Of a DNA stretch of 43,264 nt, positions 36,447 to 43,264 are shown piece by piece. A program made the position numbers and the translations under genes. A model generated the notes under the pieces. The model searched no databases. It saw nothing but the letters and a program-made list of their open reading frames with translations, and had not been told where the DNA came from. Where the stretch lies: positions 75,780-119,043 of the forward strand of contig CAMCUP010000001.1 of NCBI GenBank assembly GCA_945878885.1, given 5' to 3'. The stretch's first letter is position 1, and each line of letters starts with the position of its first letter. The DNA is from Polynucleobacter meluiroseus. GTDB lineage: Bacteria; Pseudomonadota; Gammaproteobacteria; Burkholderiales; Burkholderiaceae.

Positions 36447-37664
36447 ATGAACTCAAAAAACATGCTTCCCGTTTATATCTGCGATGCCATCAGAACACCG
36501 ATTGGTCGTTATGGTGGTTCTTTATCTAGCGTGCGGCCAGATGATCTGGGGGCAATTCCCATCAAGGCCTTAATGGAGCGCAATCCTTCAGTGCCATGGA
36601 ATGAGATAGACGATGTCATTTATGGCTGCGCTAATCAAGCAGGCGAAGATAATCGTAACGTGGCCAGAATGAGCGCTTTACTTGCTGGTTTATCGCCCCG
36701 CATACCTGGCGCAACGATTAATCGCCTCTGTGGCTCTGGTATGGATGCGGTCGGTACTGCAGCAAGAGCCATTGCGGCTGGCGAAGCTGAGCTCATGATC
36801 GCTGGGGGTGTTGAAAGTATGAGTAGAGCGCCCTTTGTGATGCCCAAGGCAGAGTCTGCTTTTTCAAGAGCTAACTCCATTCAAGATACGACGATTGGCT
36901 GGAGATTAATTAATCCCCTCATGAAACAAGCTTATGGCGTAGATTCAATGCCAGAAACCGCAGAAAATGTGGCTGTTGACTTTAATATTAATCGAGCCGA
37001 TCAAGATCAGATGGCTCTGCGAAGCCAGAATAAAGCAGCTGCTTCACAAGCAAGTGGGCGCCTCGCAAAAGAAATTACTCCAGTTATTATTCCGCAGAAA
37101 AAAGGCGACCCCATTGTTGTTTCTGCTGATGAACATCCCCGCGCTACTACATTAGAAGCGCTTGGTAAACTGAAGCCCATCGTTCGTGCTGATGGCACGG
37201 TTACCGCAGGAAACGCATCGGGAGTAAATGATGGGGCCTGCGCCCTCCTACTTGCCGGAGAAGAGGCACTGAAAAAACATGGTCTCAAAGCCAGAGCCAA
37301 AATTCTTGGCATGGCTACTGCTGGAGTTGAGCCACGCATTATGGGTATTGGTCCAGCCCCAGCAACGCAAAAATTACTTAAGCGCTTAGGATTAACAATT
37401 GATCAAATGGATGTTATCGAACTAAACGAGGCTTTTGCTGCGCAAGGTCTTGCAGTACTTCGGGAACTGGGCATTGCTGATGATGATGCACGCGTTAATC
37501 CGAATGGTGGTGCTATTGCCCTAGGGCATCCTTTGGGAATGAGTGGTGCGCGCTTAATTACAACTGCTCTAGTTGAGCTAGAAGAAAAAAAGCTGCGTTA
37601 TGCGCTTTGTACTATGTGCATTGGCGTTGGCCAAGGTATTTCTCTCGTGATAGAGCGAGTTTAA
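36447..37664 (+). CDS. pcaF: 3-Oxoadipyl-CoA thiolase (PcaF/PaaJ type)
   Basis: The 405-residue thiolase has the nucleophile C95 (NRLCGSGMD), H361 ([10 protein letters not shown]) and C391 ([10 protein letters not shown]). It carries segments typical of the 3-oxoadipyl-CoA subgroup: [40 protein letters not shown] and [13 protein letters not shown] ... [14 protein letters not shown]. It would split 3-oxoadipyl-CoA into succinyl-CoA and acetyl-CoA, the last step of beta-ketoadipate or phenylacetate catabolism; a related 3-oxoacyl-CoA is possible. The start at 36447 is 4 nt after the CoA-transferase stop; Met6 (MLPVYIC) is an alternative. It is the last gene of the operon. Confidence 0.92.
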   Translation: MNSKNMLPVYICDAIRTPIGRYGGSLSSVRPDDLGAIPIKALMERNPSVPWNEIDDVIYGCANQAGEDNRNVARMSALLAGLSPRIPGATINRLCGSGMDAVGTAARAIAAGEAELMIAGGVESMSRAPFVMPKAESAFSRANSIQDTTIGWRLINPLMKQAYGVDSMPETAENVAVDFNINRADQDQMALRSQNKAAASQASGRLAKEITPVIIPQKKGDPIVVSADEHPRATTLEALGKLKPIVRADGTVTAGNASGVNDGACALLLAGEEALKKHGLKARAKILGMATAGVEPRIMGIGPAPATQKLLKRLGLTIDQMDVIELNEAFAAQGLAVLRELGIADDDARVNPNGGAIALGHPLGMSGARLITTALVELEEKKLRYALCTMCIGVGQGISLVIERV

Positions 37665-37707
37665 AAAGATGAAATAGCATCGAAGTAGAACATGAGTATA
37701 AATACGC

Positions 37708-38511
37708 TCAAATAAAGCGGAAATGAATTGCCCCCAATGGGCCATAGTCTGCACCAATTTCATCGCCAGCTACAGCAGTAATTGGGCGGGTAAATGAGCC
37801 AGCCAACACAATATCGCCGCTATTTAAATGCTCGTTATAAGGGGCAATCTTATTGGCCAACCAAGCTACGCCAGTAGCAGGATGATTCAACACACCGGCA
37901 GCAAGGCCGGTTTCCTCCACTACGCCATTTTTCGACAAAATAGCGCCTACCCAACGAAGGTCAAGAGCATCAGGCTTCACCCGCTGATCTCCGAGAATAA
38001 TTCCAGCATTTGCAGCAAAGTCGGAAATCGTATCAAATACTTTGCGCATCACTTTGGTATCTCGATCAAATTGCTCAATGCGCGCATCAATAATTTCGAG
38101 TGCAGGGATGACGTATTTCGTGGCATCTAAAACATCCTCAGTCGTAACATTGGGGCCACGTAAAGGCTTGCCTAACTCAAAAGCCAATTCGACCTCAATA
38201 CGTGGGGCAATAAATTGACCGATAGCAATATCAATGCCCGCCTCGAAAAACATATCGTCCATTAAAGGGGCAAAATCAGGCTCAGTAATTTGACTAGCCT
38301 GCTGCATAGCGCGTGAAGTTAAACCAATTTTTCGGCCTTTAATTACTCGCCCATCAGCTTGCTCGAGCTTGACCCAGGCTCTTTGTATCGCATAACCATC
38401 TTCAATCGTCATTGCTGGAAAACGGCCTGAAAACTGGCGTACTTGTTGCCGTTTTTTTCTTGCTGTATATAAGTCGTGTGCCAGCTCAGTAATGATTTCT
38501 GGTGATAACAT
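37708..38511 (-). CDS. hpaH: 2-Oxo-hept-3-ene-1,7-dioate hydratase (HpaH-like)
   Basis: The 267-residue protein matches the MhpD/HpaH hydratase family: KGRKIGLTSRAMQQASQITE, DFAPLMDDMFFEAG, metal ligands E106 and E108 (PRIEVELAFELG) and E139 (PALEIIDARI). HpaH adds water to 2-oxohept-3-enedioate in homoprotocatechuate meta-cleavage, and close homologues hydrate 2-oxopent-4-enoate. The dicarboxylate-type sequence favours HpaH. It is the last gene of a leftward operon with HpaG1/G2, and converges on the thiolase. No HpaI-type aldolase follows in the window. Confidence 0.85.
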   Translation of the reverse strand: MLSPEIITELAHDLYTARKKRQQVRQFSGRFPAMTIEDGYAIQRAWVKLEQADGRVIKGRKIGLTSRAMQQASQITEPDFAPLMDDMFFEAGIDIAIGQFIAPRIEVELAFELGKPLRGPNVTTEDVLDATKYVIPALEIIDARIEQFDRDTKVMRKVFDTISDFAANAGIILGDQRVKPDALDLRWVGAILSKNGVVEETGLAAGVLNHPATGVAWLANKIAPYNEHLNSGDIVLAGSFTRPITAVAGDEIGADYGPLGAIHFRFI

Positions 38512-38518
38512 TTTTACC

Positions 38519-39310
38519 CTAAGTTGTAACTTGCCAATCGGTAACGATGGTATTGACTAGTTTACCTATACCCTCAACTTCGCAGATTACCTTGTCGCCA
38601 GGAAATACATCGACAGAGCCTTTTGGAGTGCCAGTCATAATCACATCACCAGGATTTAAGGACATGAATTCACTAATATATTCAATCAAGGCGCTAATAT
38701 CATGAATCATGTCCTTGGTATTGCCTTCTTGGGTCAATACTCCATTGACATGGGTTGTTAAAGCTAAATTCATGGGGTCTGCTATGTCATCCCTATCCAC
38801 CAACCAGGGACCAATAGGCGTACACGTATCACGACTTTTAACCCGTAAATTGGGTCGATAGTAACCTTCTAAAAAATTACGAATTGCATAGTCATTCACG
38901 ACTGTATAACCAGCTACGTAATCTATCGCATTTGCACGGGTAATTCGTTTACCTGCTCGACCAATCACTACACCCAACTCGCACTCATAGTGCATAAATT
39001 CTGCGCCTTCAGGCCGCTTAGTAAATCCCTGGTGGCCAATAAGCGTATTTGGGGCCTTTAAAAATATCACTGGCTCAACAACTGGCGCCTTAAGAAAACT
39101 ACCGGTTTCTTTTGAAGATTTTTCAGCCAACTCTTTAGCATGATCGGCATAATTTAATGCCAAGGCAAAAATAGTTTGTGGCTGCAGTGGCGGCAACCAT
39201 ACCACCTGATCCTCAGCAAGCACCCTACCATCTTCAAGCTTTAGCACTCCATCGGCTAGCATAATTGCCTGATGAAGTGCGCCCCCATATGCTACACGCG
39301 CATGTTTCAT
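38519..39310 (-). CDS. hpaG2: HpaG2-like isomerase/decarboxylase subunit (fumarylacetoacetase family)
   Basis: The 263-residue protein has the FAH-fold metal site E109-x-E111 (HYECELGVVIG) with D140 (VVNDYAIRNF), and TPIGPWLVDRDDIADP and LNPGDVIMTGTPKG. It matches the C-terminal half of HpaG, which decarboxylates and isomerises 5-oxopent-3-ene-1,2,5-tricarboxylate. Its ATG overlaps the HpaG1 stop by 4 nt, so the two halves are coupled. The HpaG activity is often fused in enterobacteria and split in Burkholderiales. Confidence 0.85.
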   Translation of the reverse strand: MKHARVAYGGALHQAIMLADGVLKLEDGRVLAEDQVVWLPPLQPQTIFALALNYADHAKELAEKSSKETGSFLKAPVVEPVIFLKAPNTLIGHQGFTKRPEGAEFMHYECELGVVIGRAGKRITRANAIDYVAGYTVVNDYAIRNFLEGYYRPNLRVKSRDTCTPIGPWLVDRDDIADPMNLALTTHVNGVLTQEGNTKDMIHDISALIEYISEFMSLNPGDVIMTGTPKGSVDVFPGDKVICEVEGIGKLVNTIVTDWQVTT

Positions 39311-39957
39311 GAGACAGACTCTTGTTGCACAAAATTAACTAAGCGACCAATACTCTCACCTTCGCAGCTTATTTCAATCGAAACTTTATCGCCAGCTTGC
39401 GCAAGGGGTAAATTTTCCGGAGTGCCAACCAAAACAACATCGCCCTCATTTAGGGTCATAAATTTTGTAATATCAGCAAGCAGTTTGGCAATGGGGCGGA
39501 CTAAATTTTTAGTAGAATTTTGTAACTTAAGTTCGTCATTAATGTAAATACTAATATGAAAATCATTTGGATTTTTAATGTCAGAAGCAACAACCACCTC
39601 ACTCATTGGGCAAAAGCTATCGCGACATTTTTGTTTAATAGGTGGTCGCAAGATTTTCTCGTGGGCAATAGTTACATCGTTAGCTATTAAGTAGCCCTGA
39701 ATATACGAGAATGCGGCAGCTTCTTCAATTTGAACTGCAGTTTTACCAATCACGATACCCAGCGTCGCTCCAATTTCGATTTCTTGAATCCCTGCCGGGA
39801 GAATAATTGGCTCGCCCGATTTTCTCCAAGTATTAACAGGCTTGATATATAAAACGGGATATAAAGGCGGCATATTATGCGGCTCTTGATTCATTATTTG
39901 AGCGAACTGATCCCAAACCCCTTGAAAATTTAATAGTGCGCCAACGACAGTCTTCAA
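39307..39957 (-). CDS. hpaG1: HpaG1-like isomerase/decarboxylase subunit (fumarylacetoacetase family)
   Basis: The 216-residue protein starts at TTG 39957 and has PVLYIKPVNTWRKSGEPIIL, typical of HpaG1, then EIEIGATLGIVIGK where the paired metal Glu of the other half are not both kept (G63 and T65 align with E109 and E111 of HpaG2), and LNEGDVVLVGTPENLPL. It therefore looks like the structural half of the two-chain enzyme. No in-frame ATG lies upstream before a stop. The gene starts 27 nt downstream of the amidohydrolase gene. Confidence 0.82.
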   Translation of the reverse strand: MKTVVGALLNFQGVWDQFAQIMNQEPHNMPPLYPVLYIKPVNTWRKSGEPIILPAGIQEIEIGATLGIVIGKTAVQIEEAAAFSYIQGYLIANDVTIAHEKILRPPIKQKCRDSFCPMSEVVVASDIKNPNDFHISIYINDELKLQNSTKNLVRPIAKLLADITKFMTLNEGDVVLVGTPENLPLAQAGDKVSIEISCEGESIGRLVNFVQQESVS

Positions 39958-39984
39958 CTGATACCCATTTCTAAAAATAGCTGT

Positions 39985-40857
39985 TTATTTAAAGCCAAAT
40001 AATGTAGCCGGGTTATCCACCAGAATTTGCTGAATAAGTGCATCATCATTCTGGGCATATCTATACAGCTGGTTTATTAAGAGCGCTTCATCTGGTGGTG
40101 GATTTACGGATAATGGATGAGGCCAATCGCTTCCCCAAATCATGCGATTAGGGGCAGATTCAATCAATTGATGGGCCAATGGCAAGACATCATCCCATGG
40201 CAAACCAGATTTAGATAGTTTTTCGGTTAATGACAGCATTACCCAAAAATTACCTTGCTTTAATAAATCTAATAATTTTTTTAACGATGGGTCGGTCTTA
40301 CCTAAGCTAACATCACTTCGACCCATGTGGTCAATAACGACTGGCATATCTAAATGTGTGAATAACCCAACTTGCTCTAAGATGCCGGCGGTTTCAGGCT
40401 GAAATTTGACGTACCAACCTAACTCTCTTACCCTACCTATGACTCGATCAAAATCTGCATTGCTCATCGTAATACCTAAGCCCTGCCTTGTAAATCGTGC
40501 TCCCCTCACACCAGCAGAATGGAGTTGCTCTATGTAAGCATCACTACCCTCGAGTAAAACAATTGCGTTAGCGCAGCCACGATAATTAGCGCCTGCAAAA
40601 GCTAAACCATCTAGCACAACCTGGTGATCTACGCCATAAGTCGTAGCCTGTACGATGACTCCTCTCTGAATTCCTAAAATTCGATGTAACTCAGTGGCCT
40701 TTTCGATGGTTGCTGTTGGCATCTCGTAAGCTGCACCAACACGAATTGGATATCTATCTTGGGGACCAAAAACATGAAACTGACTATCGCAACTTAGGGG
40801 TGGCGGCAGTTTAGTTGGCGCGGTCGGATCTGGGTTGAAGGGGTGATAATTCTTCAT
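39985..40857 (-). CDS. LigI-like amidohydrolase family protein
   Basis: The 290-residue protein belongs to the amidohydrolase_2 group that includes 2-pyrone-4,6-dicarboxylate lactonase (LigI) and related dicarboxylactone hydrolases: CDSQFHVFGP (D24, Q26, H28), VIDHMGRSD and MIWGSDWPHP. The usual HxH near the N-terminus is here QxH, so metal binding is doubtful; LigI itself is reported to act without a divalent metal. A lactonase acting on a pyrone or muconolactone-like acid is plausible. It sits between RidA and HpaG1 in the operon. The exact substrate is unknown. Confidence 0.8.
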   Translation of the reverse strand: MKNYHPFNPDPTAPTKLPPPLSCDSQFHVFGPQDRYPIRVGAAYEMPTATIEKATELHRILGIQRGVIVQATTYGVDHQVVLDGLAFAGANYRGCANAIVLLEGSDAYIEQLHSAGVRGARFTRQGLGITMSNADFDRVIGRVRELGWYVKFQPETAGILEQVGLFTHLDMPVVIDHMGRSDVSLGKTDPSLKKLLDLLKQGNFWVMLSLTEKLSKSGLPWDDVLPLAHQLIESAPNRMIWGSDWPHPLSVNPPPDEALLINQLYRYAQNDDALIQQILVDNPATLFGFK

Positions 40858-40861
40858 CTAG

Positions 40862-41251
40862 TTATGGGTTTAGCACAGCAATAAAATCGCACTCAATTAA
40901 TTTTTCTCCATCTAATGGAGTCTGCATTGTGTGCCTAGCTGGCCTTGAGGCTGGATCAGGAAAGATTTCGAGCCAAACTTCATTGAGGGGCGCTCGCTGC
41001 GTACGATCTTTCATCCACACTGTCATTTTAATAATATTGTCCATTGATGCACCACTAGCTTTAATAATCCGCTCAACATGGGCGAACATCAAACGGCATT
41101 GATCATCAATAGTTTTGCCATAGGCGCCTGTCGATACATCGGTTCCTTGAATGCTACCTGAATACAACATATTGCCAACTTGACACGCTGCAGGAATCGG
41201 ATTTTTATGACTAAAACCTTCCGCATAAATACTTTTACGTTTCATACTCAT
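40862..41251 (-). CDS. RidA family (YjgF/UK114) enamine/imine deaminase
   Basis: The 129-residue protein is a Rid-fold member (IPAACQVGNMLYSGSIQGTD ... MDNIIKMTVWMKDRT ... RPARHTMQTPLDGEKLIECD), with the catalytic-type Arg in RPARHTM. RidA hydrolyses reactive enamines; some family members are 2-aminomuconate deaminases in 2-aminophenol or 3-hydroxyanthranilate meta-pathways. In an operon with HpaG and HpaH homologues such a pathway role is attractive but unproven; housekeeping RidA is the alternative. It is 4 nt from the amidohydrolase gene and 33 nt from the Bug gene. Confidence 0.88.
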   Translation of the reverse strand: MSMKRKSIYAEGFSHKNPIPAACQVGNMLYSGSIQGTDVSTGAYGKTIDDQCRLMFAHVERIIKASGASMDNIIKMTVWMKDRTQRAPLNEVWLEIFPDPASRPARHTMQTPLDGEKLIECDFIAVLNP

Positions 41252-41284
41252 TTCTTCTTAAATTTATTACCGTGTGAAAGGTAA

Positions 41285-42265
41285 TTAATCAGCTTTAATG
41301 CGCGCACTCTTAATAATAGGCGTCCACCTCGTATCCTCTTCAGTTAAATAGGCAGTAAATGCCTTAGGTGAACTACCACGAGCCTCTGCGCCCAATTTCT
41401 CAAACTTTTCTTTAATGACTGCTTGTTGCAAGATTTTTTGCAAAGTATCACTTAAGCGCTCTAAAACTTCATTCGGCGTGCCCTTAGGTGCTAGCAAGCC
41501 AGTAAAAGTTACTGCAACCATGCTCGGCACCCCTGCTTCGGCAAAAGTAGGCACATCTGGAATTGAGGCAATACGCTTGGGAGATGTCACTGCTAAGCCC
41601 CTAACTTTACCTTCCCTAATGAATGGCAATGCCACTGAAATTTGATCAAAATTAAAATCAACTTGCCCACCAAGCAGATCGGCAGTAGCGGGAGCATTAC
41701 CTTTGTAGTGCACAGTATTCCACTGTGCGCCAGTAAGAGATTGCAATAACTCGCTAGCCAAATGATTGGTAGTGCCTGCACCCGGAGAAGCCATATTTAA
41801 TTTATTGGGCTCTTTCTTGGCGAGGGCAATAAATTCGCCTAGCGTTTTAACCGGCAAAGATGGCTTAACTTGCAAAATTAAGGGCGTATAGGAAACCGAA
41901 CTGATGGGAGCAAAGTCCTTATTCCACTTATATACATCTTTACCAAAAATAATTGGGCTAAAGAGTAAGGGGCCATTAGCTGCCATAAACAATGTGTAGC
42001 CGTCTGGTGCTGAGCGAGCAACAAATTCCCCAGCAATCATGCCGCCTGCCCCAGCTTTATTCTCCACCACAAAAGGTTGGCCCAATTGGGCGGTTAATTC
42101 TGGTGCAATGATGCGGGCTGCTACATCAACATTTCCTCCGGGGGGATAAGGAACAATAATTTTTACTGGCTTATCTGGCCACGCAGCAAAAGCAAGAGAA
42201 TGAAATAAGGTTGCAGTAATAAGTAGACTAAATTGCTGAATATATTTTTTTAGAAGTGTCATCAT
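41285..42265 (-). CDS. Bug family periplasmic substrate-binding protein #4
   Basis: The 326-residue product has a signal peptide (~1-27, ending AFAA) and the Bug blocks [72 protein letters not shown] and [20 protein letters not shown]. It is first in the leftward operon Bug-RidA-amidohydrolase-HpaG1-HpaG2-HpaH. No Shine-Dalgarno is clear upstream of the tandem ATG. The ligand is probably the organic acid degraded by this operon. Confidence 0.93.
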   Translation of the reverse strand: MMTLLKKYIQQFSLLITATLFHSLAFAAWPDKPVKIIVPYPPGGNVDVAARIIAPELTAQLGQPFVVENKAGAGGMIAGEFVARSAPDGYTLFMAANGPLLFSPIIFGKDVYKWNKDFAPISSVSYTPLILQVKPSLPVKTLGEFIALAKKEPNKLNMASPGAGTTNHLASELLQSLTGAQWNTVHYKGNAPATADLLGGQVDFNFDQISVALPFIREGKVRGLAVTSPKRIASIPDVPTFAEAGVPSMVAVTFTGLLAPKGTPNEVLERLSDTLQKILQQAVIKEKFEKLGAEARGSSPKAFTAYLTEEDTRWTPIIKSARIKAD

Positions 42266-42463
42266 TTAATTTTAATATTGATATTGATATTGAAGTTAAA
42301 AGTATATGCTTTTTATCCCGATATTCCCTAGGCTCACATTATGTTAAAAACGTAAATAAATCATTCTTATATCTACACGATCAGTTTAGAATAGAATTTC
42401 CCTAAGTAAGCGCTTATTCGCGACTTTTTTATCTTAAATAATAGCTTATAGAGTAACCAGATT
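42266..42463. promoter_or_regulatory. Divergent intergenic region upstream of Bug #4 and the flavin reductase gene
   Basis: This 198-nt AT-rich gap must hold promoters for the divergent Bug operon and flavin reductase gene. It contains three direct copies of ATATTG (42275-42292) next to the Bug start and the perfect palindrome TAAGCGCTTA (42407-42416). Rightward TAGAAT follows TTCTTA at 17 nt, a weak promoter match. The palindrome lies downstream of this -10, where a repressor would act. All of this is suggestive only. Confidence 0.35.
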
Positions 42464-43111
42464 ATGATTTCTCCAATGCAACACATTTACTCAAGCGATA
42501 TAAGCCCGGAACAGGCCTATAAATTGCTGGCTGGCATTGTTGTACCACGCCCAATTGCCTGGGTTACCACTTTAGGGCCTCTTTCCGGTGAGAAGCGAAT
42601 TATTAATCTTGCTCCATATAGTTGCTTTACCTTTGTCTCAAATAAGCCACCGATGATTGGTATTAACGTTGGCCGTAAAGATGGGATCATGAAAGATACG
42701 GCTCGAAATATTTACGAGCATGGTGAGTTCGTGGTCAATATCGCTGATGAAACCATGGTAAGCATGATTCATGAAAGTGCTGTAGAGCATCCGCCGGAAT
42801 GCAGTGAGGTCGAATTACTAGGACTTACAACCGCACCATCAGAAAAAGTAAATGTTCCTCGTCTGGCAACTGTGCCCGCGAGCATGGAGTGCCGTTTTCA
42901 CTCTGCTACATCCTATGGTGATACCGGCTCTGAATTTATTGTTGGGGAAATTGTGGTTTTTCATATTCGCCCAGATTTAATTCAGAATTACAAAATTGAT
43001 AGTGCTCAGCTACGTCCAGTCGCTCGTCTAGGAGGTCCGAACTATGCTGGGCTAGGGCTAGTCATGTCGCAAAAGTCGATTTTTCAAACACCCAAAACAG
43101 TGATTAAATAA
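42464..43111 (+). CDS. Flavin reductase-like (DIM6/NTAB) FMN-binding protein
   Basis: The 215-residue protein has the flavin-reductase-like split-barrel: ISPEQAYKLLAGIVVPRPIA at the start, then NLAPYSCFTFVSNKPPMIGI and EFVVNIADETM. These match the DIM6/NTAB FMN-binding family. Such proteins reduce free FMN for two-component monooxygenases or act as stand-alone flavoproteins. It is divergent from the RidA-HpaG-HpaH operon, so a link to ring oxidation is possible, but no monooxygenase gene is in the window. Tail-to-tail overlap of 8 nt with the next gene. Confidence 0.87.
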   Translation: MISPMQHIYSSDISPEQAYKLLAGIVVPRPIAWVTTLGPLSGEKRIINLAPYSCFTFVSNKPPMIGINVGRKDGIMKDTARNIYEHGEFVVNIADETMVSMIHESAVEHPPECSEVELLGLTTAPSEKVNVPRLATVPASMECRFHSATSYGDTGSEFIVGEIVVFHIRPDLIQNYKIDSAQLRPVARLGGPNYAGLGLVMSQKSIFQTPKTVIK

Positions 43112-43264
43112 TCTGCTGAATTTCCCCTGTAGCAGAAACTAAATAAGCCTCGACCAATTTGTCAGGCCGAATTCGAGTGAGTTCTTGCACATAATTATTT
43201 AACTGCTCACGATACTGAATTGTTTTAACCTGTGTTTTAGCATCCTCCACTGATGGAATCGTGA
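43104..43264 (-). CDS. C-terminal fragment of a gene running off the window, possibly a RecB-like nuclease/UvrD-type helicase
   Basis: Read leftward, 52 codons without a stop enter from the window edge and end at TAA 43104. The peptide contains TQVKTIQYREQLNNYVQEL followed by TRIRPDKLVEAYLVSATGEI. The YREQLxxY ... VEAYLV pattern resembles the C-terminal PD-(D/E)xK (RecB-type) region of AddA/UvrD-like helicase-nucleases. With so little sequence the function is tentative. It overlaps the flavin reductase gene end by 8 nt. Confidence 0.5.
   Translation of the reverse strand, partial: TIPSVEDAKTQVKTIQYREQLNNYVQELTRIRPDKLVEAYLVSATGEIQQII

Overview
The window is a moderately AT-rich chromosomal segment of a betaproteobacterium, most likely Burkholderiales and close to Polynucleobacter or a similar small-genome freshwater relative. 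This rests on the housekeeping gene order (ilvB-ilvN-ilvC-psd-pssA-leuA-rpsO-pnp and spoT-rpoZ-gmk-yicC / rph-rdgB-hemW), on Burkholderiales-type families (DUF3619, DUF3106) and on several Bug-family (TctC-like) periplasmic receptors. No phage, IS transposase, CRISPR array or plasmid function is visible. The taxonomic call is from protein features and gene order only.

Layout. 1-8616 (minus strand): branched-chain amino acid and phospholipid genes ilvBNC-psd-pssA, then a leucine-rich leader peptide with an intrinsic terminator (a probable leucine attenuator), leuA, rpsO and the 5' part of pnp. A compact palindromic element lies between rpsO and pnp. 8838-11171 (plus): an ECF-type sigma factor, a membrane protein with anti-sigma-like layout (DUF3619), a DUF3106 protein and an RDD membrane protein. 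11186-14507 (minus): a large FtsX/MacB-type permease and an SDR-like protein with a degenerate active site. 14623-14727: a short remnant of a Bug receptor gene. 14730-18275 (minus): a four-gene Mla-like lipid transport operon (STAS-MlaE fusion, MlaF, MlaD, PqiC-like lipoprotein) just downstream of a tRNA-Arg(ACG). 18424-25803: greB; spoT, rpoZ, gmk and yicC on minus; rph, rdgB and hemW on plus.

25866-43264 is an accessory catabolic region. It holds two type III CoA-transferases, a crotonase, a flavocytochrome c sulfide dehydrogenase-like pair (FccA/FccB), an enolase-superfamily enzyme, four intact Bug receptors, and two convergent operons. The plus operon (33184-37664) carries a MaoC pair, a Bug receptor, a CoA-transferase and a 3-oxoadipyl-CoA thiolase. 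The minus operon (37708-42265) carries a Bug receptor, a RidA-family protein, a LigI-like amidohydrolase, split HpaG1/HpaG2 and HpaH. Together these look like uptake and lower-pathway breakdown of aromatic-derived or dicarboxylic acids. Ring-cleaving enzymes, the HpaI-type aldolase, a 3-hydroxyacyl-CoA dehydrogenase, TctA/TctB membrane subunits and a dedicated regulator are all absent from the window. A flavin reductase-like protein and the 3' end of an unidentified, possibly RecB-nuclease-like, gene close the window.

The most interesting non-routine signals are the leu attenuator, the rpsO-pnp palindromic element, the Bug-gene remnant, and the two convergent Bug-equipped catabolic operons.
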